Shown here: positions 43,656 through 54,899 of the stretch, one piece after another
Layout: each line of letters begins with the position of its first letter
Position numbering within the stretch: the first letter of the stretch is position 1
NCBI GenBank assembly: GCA_002335605.1
Contig: BEDY01000007.1
Span: 1-64,000 of the forward strand
Direction: 5' to 3'
Origin: Prillingera fragicola
Taxonomy: Eukaryota; Basidiomycota; Tremellomycetes; Trichosporonales; Trichosporonaceae
Length of the DNA: 64,000 nt
Program-made: the position numbers and the translations under genes
Notes under the pieces: model-generated
Databases searched by the model: none
What the model saw: only the letters and a program-made list of their open reading frames with translations
Told to the model about the DNA's origin: nothing

Positions 43656-45126
43656 ATGGTGCGACTGGCTATTATCTGTGTTCTCGTGGCTGCCACCACC
43701 ACACTCGCCAACCCTTGGCCTTCACTCTCTGAGCGTCAAGATACATCTGATTCACAGGGCCAAGGGGTCGTCACTGTGCCCCTCATCCCCTTCTCCAGCG
43801 GAGACGGATCGTACTTTGGGGTCAATGTCTCCATTGGGTACGTTTCTCAATGAAAGTAACATCACACTGACAGGGACCAGCACACCTCCTCAGCCCTTCA
43901 CCCTCGCTCTGACACTGTATCGCAACGCAGTGGTGGTGATTCCGCCTTCATTCTGCTACGGAGGATGTCCCAACAACACCTTTACAAGCACCGCCTCATC
44001 TACCTTTGTGTCCCGGAATGCGAACAGCAGCTCCGGCACCTGGTTCTGGAAGCATCGCGCAGGACCGACCATGGCGTGGACGCCACTTGAGAGTTACACG
44101 GCCACCCTTGGTGGCGACTCGCTGCACATTGGTGGAGCAGATGTGCCGAACGCGACCATTAGTACGTTCTCTTCAATGGAGCAAGCTGATCTTCCAGGCA
44201 TTGCCACGAGCTTCGAAGATGCCAGGCATCCCACTTATCCTGGTAACCTCGAGGGCAAGGGTGTCCTTGCGCTTGGCTATACTCCCTACGCGCCGTCATC
44301 TTCCACGTTGAATCCGCCAGTCTTTGCACCAAACACCAACGGGTGGGTCGGTGCTGCCCTTGGCAGTCCAGGCGTCACCAATCCCTGGAAGAACAGCGGC
44401 TTCGGCATCTCCGTCAATCCGGACCCTAGTATCAAGTCTGGCAGCATTACATTTGGCGGCTACGACGAGTCAAAGTTTCGGGGAGTGCTCGGTCCCCCAG
44501 TGGAGACAGTGCCTTCCGAACAAACTTGGGCTATCCCTGTGGAGAACATTACGGTCAATGGGTACGGTGTCAGCGACCTTGCCAGGGAGCATGCCACACC
44601 ACAGCTCAATACGTTCAAACCACCTCTGATGCTCATGGACCCGACCTTTGACATGATTCAACTGCCCACCACGACGCTCCAGAAAATCATGCGGCTCACA
44701 GCAGGTTCGGTTGACATGGGCTCCGGAGATTACACGGTTCCCTGTGACAAGCCCCCAGCGCTAGCTTTCACGTTCGGTGGCGTCGTGTATCCTATGGAGA
44801 CAGGCACCTGGCTCGACAAGTCACGCACTGACGGACGCGGTGGCTGCTACACCTTTTTTGTTGGGTCCGACTCGGCGACGTCGAGCAACGACTGGGCTAT
44901 GGGACCGCTGATGCGAAATCTCTACGCTTACTACGAGGTAACCGACAAGGCGTTCCAGATTCGACTGGCCACAACGGTTGGCAAAGACAGGCTTGCGACG
45001 ACAGCAGCCGCGACCAATGACGGAATCCAGGCCACGGGCTCCCCTGCCCAATCAACGAACGCCGGCAACTGTCGGACTATTTCCTGGCTTGCTGTGTTGT
45101 GTGGAATGCTGGTTGCCACATTATGA
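43656..45126 (+). CDS. Pepsin-fold (A1-like) surface protein lacking the first catalytic Asp
   Basis: Exons 43656-43837 and 43881-45126 (43-nt intron) give 475 residues with an N-terminal signal peptide and a hydrophobic C-terminal tail after an Asn/Gly site, the pattern of a GPI anchor. The A1 family opening SIGTPPQPFTLAL is present, but the DTGS that should follow is TLYR, so the first Asp is Thr72. Second-lobe hallmarks remain: LMLMDPTFDMIQLP, where Asp is kept but the TG/TS is lost, VPCDKPPALAFTFGGVVYP and WAMGPLMRNLYAYYE. Proteolysis by the usual two-Asp mechanism is not expected. Two relatives lie downstream. Roles in the wall or in ligand binding are speculation. Confidence 0.85.
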
Positions 45127-45545
45127 AAACCTAGCTACATATGTATGCAGTGTAGACTTTGGTCCGTGTTTCACGACAAAGGTCGTTTAAGGACGTTTAC
45201 AGCTAATCGGTCACATCCTAAGCTTGGCCGTCATGGCACCATGCCATGGGCGGCCCGCTATTTGAGTTTCCGAACCAACTTCAGGGCGTGTAAGGGCATG
45301 TCGGCTGTGGGGCAAATGCAGATGGCGGCGGCATGAACAATGACCCGCCGCCACCATGAAGACAATAGGAATGTCTCCGAGCGCAGTGAAGAATGTACAA
45401 AGGTACAGACAGGCACTGAGGCGTCAACTGCTCAGTCCCGCTCCGCGCTCTCTGTCTGTCCATGGCAGTGTACACAACGCATGCAACAGCTCTCCATCTT
45501 CCCTTTCATCCGGAATTGTCTTCTTGATAGCCCACTGTCACTCCA
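45127..45545. other. Intergenic, no gene seen
   Basis: This is the 419-bp spacer between two same-strand pepsin-fold paralogues. It probably contains the terminator of the first and the promoter of the second. Confidence 0.5.
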
Positions 45546-47005
45546 ATGCTGCTCATCAGAGTCTGCGCTTTGGCAGCGCTAGTTTCCGCCTCACCTCACT
45601 CTCACTTAGAGGCCCGCCAGGATAATGGTGGCGCCTTGACTGTGCCCCTTACCCACTTCACCAGCGGCTTTGCAAACTACTTTGGAATCAGTGTTGGCGT
45701 GGGGTAGGTCGTCGTTTGAAATCAAGCAACCGTTGACAGCCAGCACGCCTCCTCAACAGTTCAACCTAGCGCTCAACCTCCAGCACCCGAGCGTGGATCT
45801 GATTGACGGAAACCGCTGGCAAAACCGCACCAACATCTTCATGCCCAATGCGTCATCCACGTTTGTCGATATTCCGGGCTACTACACGGGCGGTAACGAC
45901 TATTGGGTTGGCGAGCTCTACAGCGGGAGTGCCGGCCTTGACACGCTCGTCATCGGCGGTGCCACAGTGCCCAATGTCTACCTCGGGGAGTTGCGCCATC
46001 ACAGATCGAGACTGATCTCAAGGCGTAATCAACAAATACACAGACGCACGCAGCCTAGTCAACAACGGTGCATACATGCCCGGTGGCAAAGGGGTGCTGG
46101 GCTTGGGCTGGGGGCAGCTAGGCCAGAACTGGACAGGTGCCGCGATTGGTGGCGCCGGAGTGTCCAGCCAGTGGAAGGAGCCGAGCTTTGCCATTGCGCT
46201 AGACCGAGACCCCTCCAAAATGTCCGGGACCCTCACCTTTGGTGGCCTTGACTTGTCCAAGTATGAGGGGACCCTGAAATCGTCCAGTGTTGCCCAGGTT
46301 GGCCGCTGGGATTTGCCTCTTGGTGGGATCAAGGTTGCCGGCATCCAAGTCGCCGAGGTCACTTACTCCTCTGCTCCTATAAACATGCTCATGGATCCGA
46401 CCTGGGACGTAATCGAGCTGCCCGGCAATACTACGTCTGGCATTCTGAGCAAGATCCCTCAATCGATCAACCGGCCGTCTGGGTGGACCGTCCCTTGCAA
46501 CACCAGCACTATTCTGTCAATGACCTTTGACGGTGTCGAGTATCCCATCGACCCGGCCACATGGTTCAACAGCTCGGCAAAGGCCAACCTCGACGGCCGC
46601 GATGACTGCTATACCTACTTTGAGTCGCGAGACAGGTGGCACGAAGGATCAGTGACATCTCGTGACAGGAGTCCCTACTGGGCTCCAGGCGACAACGTGT
46701 TTGCCATGGGTCCGCTCATGCGCAACTTTTATGCGTCGTACGAGTACAGTGGGACCGATCCCAAGATTGGTCTGGCCAAAGCTGTTGGTGGAGTCAGCCT
46801 GGCCGATGTGGTCGCGACGACCAGCACCAGTAGCCCCGCCACCCAGACGACTGCCCAGGCGTCGAACGGCATCTCGCCTGCCACCACTGCAAACACAACT
46901 GCAGGCTCGGCAAGCTCAGCCGGCGATTCGGCCCGCAGACCAACGTCGTTCTTGACCTCCATATTGATGGTAGTTGCGGGGATGGGTGTGGCTTGCATGA
47001 CGTAA
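45546..47005 (+). pseudogene. Pepsin-fold paralogue with a broken or unusually spliced frame
   Basis: Exon 1 is 45546-45703, with a signal peptide and VPLTHFTSGFANYFG; a 40-nt intron ends at 45743 and restores TPPQQFNLALN. DTGS is replaced by NLQH, so the first Asp is lost. The frame from 45744 stays good to VPNVYLG near 45987; the frame from about 46022 to 47005 continues the same protein (GGKGVLGLGWG, INMLMDPTWDVIELP, VPCNTSTILSMTFDG, FAMGPLMRNFYASYE) and ends in a GPI-type tail. Between them the paralogue-like residues appear in a third frame. Two small indels explain this best; no canonical intron does. It may be a recent pseudogene, a sequence error or an odd intron. Confidence 0.65.
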
Positions 47006-48290
47006 GAGCCTGGCAACTGGTTGTAGGAGCGTGCTCTAATTGGTCTGATATATGTAAATGACAGACTCGGACGTATGACCTTGCGTGAATAAAATGCATT
47101 GCCACTGGTACAGCTGTTAGGCTCTGCCTCAGTGCCTGATCATGCTCCTCGATTGGCCCGGGATCCGTACTTTGCCCGCACCGACCACCAGAAAGCGCCA
47201 CCCACTCTGCTGCTCGAGCTGGGGCAACCCTGCTCCACGCTCTCATAAAGCCAGATTTAAGCTGAGCGGAATCTGAAGTATTGATGCTGCTGGCCATGTA
47301 CACTCCGCGGCCCAATCTCCAGCATGCACTGTATCAGTAGCCGGCTCTGGTCTTGGTCAGAATCAGGGAGTTCCCAGCAGTTCAGAGAGATAGTTGACAA
47401 CTCAAATGCAAATCTACGTAAAGTAAGGGCATGCCCATCAATCAGTTATTCTGAAGACGCGCGGTGATTAAAAACAGCATTTTTTTGAAAACCGAGATAA
47501 GGGCCATGGCCGTTGAATGTGCCAAGCCACACTTTCATTCAATGGCTCTACCCTGTGGGGTCTGTGGTCCTGCCCGTCGCCACAGCCACCACCTCCTGGC
47601 CTGCTGGGCCACTACCCATATACATGCATCTACTTATGCATCTGCCCGCCAATGCAACGACAGTGAGCCTGGTTCCCGGTGAATATGCGCCAACATCCGG
47701 TCAACTCCGAGCTCCGCCGCAAGCACACGTTATCACAAATAGCCTCCGCGGACATTGCCCGGGATCTCGGACATGTCATGGCAACCGTTGTGCATGGTGC
47801 CGAAAAGTATAGAAGAGTCAGTTACATGTAGATGCAGCTGCGACAATGCTGTTCAGGAGACTGTGCACGTCTGCGGGTAGAAAGACATTTAGATGTGGTC
47901 GCAGCAGTTTGCGGGGTCTTGTTGTGGTCATGCAAAGAGCGGTGACTAAGACTGGGTGCGAAAAGCCCGCGTGTCCCCGCCTGGCCGCCAGTCTATTTTT
48001 GAACACCGCCAGTCCAACCACTGCTGCGAGAAACTGTTGCAACTACATATCCCCCAGATGGGACCCCCTTTCCATCCCCTGGTCTCCACTGACATCCCTT
48101 ACTGAGCCCCAGACAACGGCATGCTCGGCCCCGTGGACGGGGCCGGGGCAGTGAGCAGCATTGAGGAGCGTGTTAAAAGATCGGAAGGTGAATGAATTTC
48201 ATACCATCGTGTCTTTTCAGTTGGTTCGCCACTGCTTCTACCCAAAACTGTCAAGCAACTCGGCCTTCAAGAAACTCAGCCACTGCCGAA
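47006..48290. other. Intergenic, no gene seen
   Basis: About 1.3 kb between the pepsin-fold paralogue and the MFS gene. No domain-bearing frame was seen. A possible leader intron of the MFS gene (gtgaatgaat at 48188 to ttttcag at 48220) is weakly suggested. Confidence 0.45.
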
Positions 48291-49871
48291 ATGTCAACAA
48301 GACACGACGACGACAAGTCGCATCCACCGACAACTCCCACCGAGAGCCAGCCGGACGATACCTGGGACATGATCAAGCATGGTCACAACCCAAACCTACC
48401 ACCTAACCACCCCGTCAACGCCCTCTCGCCTTGGCGGAAGACTGCCATTCTGTGGAGTGTAGCTTATGCTGCCATGCTGGCCAACTTTAGCGTGGCCATT
48501 ACCCAAGTTGCCTTCCCGTGAGCTCAGCTAGCATACAACGACTGACAATACAGACTAGTAGGCAAGTCATTTGGCGTCACTCCCGGTGACATTGCCAACG
48601 CACTCGGGTACAACCTTCTTGGCCTCGCCTTGGGCCCATTTCTCTGGAACCCACTCAGCCGTTCCCTTGGCCGTCGACCAGTCTACCTCATCGGCTCTTT
48701 TATCTTTCTCCCCATCATTGTATGGGAATCGCAAGCAAAGAGCTACGCCTCTTACTGTGTCTCGCGCACTTTTGCAGGTCTTGTCTCAGCATGGTCTCAA
48801 ACCGTTCCACCGGCGACCATTGCCGACATTTTCGTCGTGCAAGTCCGGGGCCGCAAGATGAGCACTTTTGGTATCCCAGTCGTCATCGGTCCAGTCATCG
48901 CGCCCATCTTCTGCGCAGCTATCGTTGACAAGCATGGCTGGCGCAACGTCTTTTACCTCAACCTTGGGCTGGCTTTCCTTCAACTCGTCCTTATGTGGTT
49001 CTTTGTGCCTGAAACCATGTGGAACGAGCAGCCCACATCAACGCATGTGGACGATAAAGGTCAACATGTCGACGACAAGGGCCGCCCCGTCATACACATC
49101 GAGACGGCAGCTGCGCCAACAGGCATGACCCCCGGCCGTGTCGGCGTAGCATTCTATCCCTGGCGCGAGCCAGCGCGCTTCGCAGCTCTCCTCCTCGGCC
49201 CCTTCAAAATGCTTCGCTACGCTCCCATCACCCTCACGAGCTTCTACTACGGCATCTGCTTTGGATTTCTCTCCGTGGGCATCACCGTCGTCATGCCGCA
49301 GGTCTTTGAAAAGCCGCCCTACTCCTTTGCAACGGTCCCACTCGGCTGCGCATTCCTCGCGTTTGGCATTGGTGGCGTCCTTGGCAAGTGGTCTGGGGGA
49401 CTCGTCGGCGACCTCACCGTCACGCACTTTGAGAAGCGCAATGGCCAGCGCCAACCTGAGGACCGCCTTTGGGCCGCCTATCCAATTCTACCACTCTTGT
49501 TCATTGGCTGCCTCCTGGTCGGGCTTCAGCTGCAGCTCGAGCTGCACTGGATGGTGCTCCTCGTTGGAGGTGCTATCGCCTTTTTCGGCCTCTCGGCGTG
49601 CACCGGTCTTTTCCAGACCTATGTTCTCGAGACTTATCTCGCTTACAGTATGGACACGATGGCCGTGTTTAACTTTTGGAAATGCCTCTGGGGATTTGCC
49701 ACGCCGTTCTTTTGTGTCGAGTGGGGGGGCAAGGATGGGTGGATTGCGGCTTACTGCATCCAAGGAGCCATTCTGGTTGTGGCAGGTGCTGGGTTGGTCA
49801 CATTGTGGATCTGGAAAGGGTACCAGATCAGGAGATGGCAAGGTATGCCTATCATGGAGAAGATCGGGTGA
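48291..49871 (+). CDS. DHA1-type major facilitator transporter
   Basis: Exons 48291-48517 and 48554-49871 (36-nt intron) give 514 residues. A hydrophilic N-terminus with NALSPWRKTAILW leads into helix 1. LGPFLWNPLSRSLGRRPVY is the loop 2-3 motif A of the family, VSAWSQTVPPATIADIF is the helix 4-5 region, and HGWRNVFYLNLGLAF fits helix 6 of drug:H+ antiporter-1 proteins. A charged loop separates the two halves, and the second half has six more helices. Fungal members export drugs or metabolites or move siderophores and polyamines; the substrate is not predictable here. It sits among the pepsin-fold genes with no functional link evident. Confidence 0.88.
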
Positions 49872-50161
49872 TTGTACCTACAAGCATATGCATGGGTGTC
49901 GTGATTCTGAGGGCTGCTGGCTTCAATGATGGGTGAGCGCCAGAAAAGGTCTGTCACCCCTGCCATTCTCATGTGCTCACTGTTCCAAGCAAATGGCAGA
50001 GGCAGAATGTCACCCTCTGGTGCCGTTAGCCGCACTCTTGGGCAGACTCCATGCTGTCAGCCTCGCGCCTCGCATCACTCGTATGCTATATGATTGCATG
50101 ACACCAGCACTACATACACTAAAAACCCCAACGAATGTCACCTCTGCCAGCAGAGCACTTT

Positions 50162-51748
50162 TTACAAAACAGCCGCAACAGCAGCGGCAACAACGGCCAA
50201 TACTGCTCCTCCTACGGGCGAGACAACGACTGCACCGTTGCCTACCGGGCTCGAGTTTGCGCTCTGAGCCTCAGCGCCGCTCCCCTTGTTGCCCATGCCG
50301 GCACCATTGTTGCTGTTGCCCATGCCACTGCCACTGCTCTTGCCATCGCCACTGCCGTTGGTGTTGCCCTTGTCGGCGCTGACTCCCTCGGTGGTAGAGG
50401 AGCTCGAGTTTTTGCTCGTGCTAGCGCCAGCAATGCCACCGCCATCCGAGTATGTGCTGTTGACCATGTTGGGAGCGCTCCTTGAAAGATCGGCAGCCAG
50501 TGGTGCAAAGCCGACAGCGGGCTTCGAGTAGTCGTAGGCTGAGTAGATGTTGTGGAGGAACGGGGTGCCGAAAGAGAGCTCGGCGTTGCTGCTCTTGGCT
50601 ACAATGTTGGACGTGCACATGGATTCGTCGGCCGGGTACTTGCGGGCAATAATGTCAAAGTTGTCGATGGTGACTTCGATGCCAGACACGGTAATCTTGA
50701 GCAACGCGTTGGTGCTGCAGGGAATAATAAACTGGCCATCGTCCAACCTGCGCGCGCCAGAGATAGCCGCGTGGATGCTGGCAGCAAGCGAATCGGGGAC
50801 ATCGATGCCGTCGTACTCCCAGTCAAACCTGATGGTGTCGATACTGCCTCCCCCGATGGGAGTGTCGCCAATCTTGATGTCAGACACTGTGCCAGCAAAC
50901 GCATCGACGAGCTTGCGCGGCTGCCACATGATGGCGCCCTGGTACTTGGTGGTGTCGGTTCCACCAAACGTGACCTGGCCCTGGTTCTCAACCATTGGCT
51001 GAGCAAGAGAGTCCATTGTCGGGAGCCTGTCACTGACGCGAGTTCCGCCCGAGGAAAGCCAGAGACCCATGACTGGCTGAGGCCAGTCATGGAATGAGTT
51101 GACCAAGTCGTCGCCGCGGTAGTTGTTGGAGTTTGGAGTCCAGAGGCGCAGCGAGCCACCCAACGAACTGTGCAGATACTGCCCCTTGCCCCTGTTGCCA
51201 GTGGTCTCGGTAGCTGCACTTGTCAGCCCATGTACTGACCCCTAGTGGTCGAGTGATACTTACTCAAGTCTGTCGTAGTAGAGTATCCACCGAGGGTGAC
51301 AGTGTCGCTACCCTGGCCGCCAGCTTGGGGAGGGTTGCCAGACATTGTCCAGTCGGAACCCTGCACCCATGTAGAGCTGGTGGCGTTGTCAAAGCGTGCC
51401 GAGCCCTCGGGGCAGTCGGCGCAGTTGGAAGCGAGCAAGTAGGTAAAGCCCGACGAACCAAGACGAACAGGGAAGGTCTGGGGAGGGGTGCTGTTTGGTC
51501 AGTCACCCATTCCTGGCAATCGCACACAAGTTACTCACCCAACACTAATGTCAAGCGCGTACTGGAAGTTGTCACGGTATCCCCACAGCCTGGCAAGTAA
51601 GTTCGGGTTCAACCGACAAACTCTGTACTCACGGCTGGTCACCGGCACCGCGGCGCGCCAGAGAACGCACAGTGTTGACAGGGTTGGCTGAGACTGCCGA
51701 GCCAGCCAAACACGCGAGGACAGCAAAGTGAGCTAGGTCGAGCATCAT
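50162..51748 (-). CDS. Third pepsin-fold surface protein lacking the first catalytic Asp
   Basis: Exons 51748-51633, 51589-51539, 51490-51264 and 51213-50162 (introns 43, 48 and 50 nt) give 481 residues. The signal peptide ends near VSANP. The A1 opening ISVGTPPQTFPVRL is followed by GSSG where DTGS is expected, so the first Asp is Gly67. The second-lobe segment IRFDWEYDGIDVP keeps an Asp but not the DTG triad. IIPCSTNALLKITVSG and ELSFGTPFLHNIYSAYD match the other two proteins. A Ser/Asn/Gly-rich spacer and a hydrophobic tail (GGAVLAVVAAAVAAVL) indicate a GPI anchor. The gene is inverted relative to the two paralogues and has more introns, so the duplication is old. Confidence 0.83.
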
Positions 51749-53964
51749 TTTGGCGGAGCCGGAGTGTTGAGTATAGTTATAAAAGCCACTAGTGAGAAAT
51801 CGATGAAGACGAAGAAGCGAGTACCACTGCTCTCTTGAACCCAGTTATGTATCGTTCACGCAGGCAGGGGTGCGTACGTCCAACGTACATACAAAAATGC
51901 ACAGCACAAGGACAGAGGAAGAGCAAAAGGGGGCTCAGAGACGTTTCGGGCTGGCAGGTTCCCCTGGTGTAATGTCTCCGGTCGACACACCAGTGCCACC
52001 GCGGATTGCTCAAGCACGGCATAGGCACGATACCGTGCCGGAGAGCCGGATTTCTGACGCGTTCAAGGCGTCTCGACGCGTGCTGAGTTGGAGACACAAC
52101 ACCTCTTGATCAGGTAGTCAAGCGCATCGTCCAGTTCACCATTACATGACTGGGCAAAGCCAGGACGTCAGCCCTCAGCTACTACTGTAAGCACTGCAGT
52201 GGCCAGTGAGCACACTCTGCACTGTAGACTGTCGCAATCACAGCTGTTCGGCTCGGACAGAAATCAAGGGGGTGACATTCAGGCACCACCATGGCAATTC
52301 CAGACCGTTGACAACCCTTTCCGCGCCATCATACCACCTCTTCGGTTGGGTAGAGACCAGTGCATGGCTCCCGTGTCCGGCTTATGGAATCTGCGGCTGT
52401 ATCGACGAGGCATGCAATGCGCTGATGTTGGGGTGTGGTATGAAAGCCACGCGCGACAGGGTTGTTGACATGCGATCCTGGGTACCGTACTGAGATCGGT
52501 GAATGGTTTGGGTTAGGGTGCTTAGGTTCAGATCTTACAACTTGAGACATCTCACAACTTGATGCAGTCCAGACGGACGAGACGGTCCAGTCCCCGCACT
52601 AGCTTCATCGATACGTGCTGCCGAGGCTCGAACAAGTCTGCCAACAAACAGCCTTCGAGATGTGTCGATTGCTCGCAAACCGACTGGATGAGGCACCGCC
52701 AGGCTATGTCTTCTCTTCTCCGCCAACTAGCAAACCGCACGAATGCGATGCTGACGCAAGCGAACAGCTTTCGTGAATGGCACATCACGGTGTTTGTTGA
52801 AGCAAACCATGTCCTGGAAGCCCGGAAGCCGTTGTGGCCCAGCACAGTTGGGCAGGACGCCGCCTTATGCCCGTTACGGGTTCCGATCCTTCCGCATCGC
52901 CCACTCCAGCCCCGGCCCAGCACTCCCTAATGCTTGGATGAGCAGAACGCGATGGAGGAGGACGCGTAAACGGGCATGCGGGTGATGATGGAACATGCCC
53001 AGGAACCACATCCCCTTTCGTTTCCGGGGTCCAATGTTTGCCGCACCCTTTACCCTGCTTGACATTGGATGAATGCCAGTGCAAGGTGCAACGGGCAGTG
53101 TATTGCACTATTCAACGACCGCAGTGACAGGTGAGAGCCGCACTCTTCGGTTCCACATTAGCTAGCTTACCCCAGCCTCTCGCTTGGACGATCGAGGGCG
53201 GGAGACACTACACCAACGGGGGTTCTAGAACACAACCTTAAAGTCGCCGAAGCAATGTCAGCTGATAACACAATGCTGCTGAACGCAGCTGTTTTCTCTG
53301 GTCAAGTCTCTGTTGACACGAGCAAGAGTCGATGCATGGCTATAGTAGCAATAGATTGCATGACATGGAGTCAAGCCATTGCCTGGCAGGTCACGTGACT
53401 GCTGGGTAGCGATGTGGTGACGAGTGCTGATCCCTCACCCTCAACTTCACTCTCAGGTCTTTTGTCATTCGCATTGTCACTCATATCCCACAAAATCACG
53501 TTCCCGTACAAATATTGTGAGCTAGAAGCTTCTTGGGACTGATGCAAGGTGCACAGAGCTGACCGGAACAGACATTATGGATCTATATTGTCTGCCCCGA
53601 ACTGGGATTTCTGCTGCTATATCCTAATCAAAAGCAGAGTGCGCCTCGGCAACGACCAGCAGAGTCCTCTGGGCTCCACCGTACTAACTCAACACGTCTG
53701 CCAATAAGAGCCAATCCCGGTATATGTACAGCCTGGTTGGCTGATAACCTAGCAGGTCATGCGGGGACATCGGCCTTGCGTTTGTCCGTGGTACCACATG
53801 CACCACTTTAGATAACACTCTGGCCGCCCTCGACGCTTGGGTGGTACCTCCTACACACGCATCAAAATAGCTACACCCTCGTAGCATTTGCACGCTTAAA
53901 CAGCGCTCGCACTCGCACTCGCATGTGCGCGCACGAGGAGGACACCTGGCAGCATCCGTGAGCA
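51749..53964. other. 2.2-kb gene-poor region
   Basis: Overlapping open frames at about 52550-52930 on both strands look mildly coding-like but have no domain or supporting intron. Nothing else was recognised. The left end is the promoter of the third pepsin-fold gene. Confidence 0.45.
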
Positions 53965-54362
53965 ATGCCCCGGTCCAGAAAGCTGGGTTCCTTTATATCC
54001 ATTCCTGGATCCCGGCTCAAGCGCGAGGGTCGACAAGAGGCGCGAGGCGACTCAGGCGATGTCGCCGACATCAGCAAGCGTACCCAAACGGTGCGCAGCG
54101 CGCAGATGGTGCAGAGAGACACCAGCCATGACGAGGGCGAAAGCTTGGTGCCTTGTTTTCGGCGACCTCCGGATTCTATTTTGAATTTTGATTTTCTTCT
54201 CGACGAGGTGACGCCGACACCGAAAGATGACGGCCCCCGGTGGTCTGCCGCCGGCAAGCGACCAGCGGTGACGTTGTCTCGTTCCGTTCTGGACATGTGG
54301 TACATCGGTAATAGGGACCGCCACCCCTAACCCTGTGCATTCACCCTACAGAACTCGCGTGA
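53965..54362 (+). CDS. Small hypothetical protein, two exons
   Basis: Exon 1 is 53965-54307 and exon 2 54352-54362; a 44-nt intron with GTAATA, CCTAACC branch and CCCTACAG gives 117 residues ending in IELA. The protein is basic and polar (MPRSRKLGSFISIPGSR at the start) with an acidic patch (HDEGES, LLDEVTPTP) and no recognised domain. The good branch site and acceptor favour a real gene, but composition alone is not decisive. Confidence 0.35.
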
Positions 54363-54899
54363 GTGTCGTAGAGATTTTCCAGACCCAGCGGTGGGGACGT
54401 CGCCCTATCCGACTTGCACTAGAGACCGACATCCACGAACATCCAACACTCGGGGCTGCTGCATTGGATGTCCGGCTTTGCGTACAGGGTGCCTTCGTGA
54501 CAACAGGGCTGCGCAGCCTTGAGCAGTCGTCAACATGCTCGAAAGCACATGCACCACCTTCTCACCTCCCTATCTCAATACCGGAAAAGGTTGCGCAGGC
54601 GTCGTGGTAGCACATGGTGACTATCATGGACGCCAGCATTGGGCCAACCATCTCTTGCAGACTCGTGGAGCGAGGTGATCTCCGCGGGGCTACCGCAGCT
54701 TAGCGGGGCTTCGGCCTCGGAGATTGCCGCGGTAGAGGAGGAAGAGACAGTACTTATCAACAGGCGAGCGCAGCGATGCCCCGCAGACATATTTTTGGCA
54801 CCTGCTCCACCTTTGAGTGCTAGTCTACATTCTTGAGAGACTGTGTTTCTTCCTTTGGTTCTTTTCGCCACGACCTTTACCCACCCACACCTCTCCAAC
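54363..54899. other. Intergenic, promoter of the AAAP permease
   Basis: No gene was recognised. The last ~60 bp before ATG 54900 are pyrimidine-rich (gtttcttcctttggttctttt). Confidence 0.5.

Noticed and set aside
52510..52535. Telomere-like GGGTTAGGG
   Set aside because: Only a single partial copy is present, with no array.
52552..52930. Overlapping ~123-codon frames on both strands
   Set aside because: Both strands look equally open, there is no domain and no intron support, so neither was annotated.
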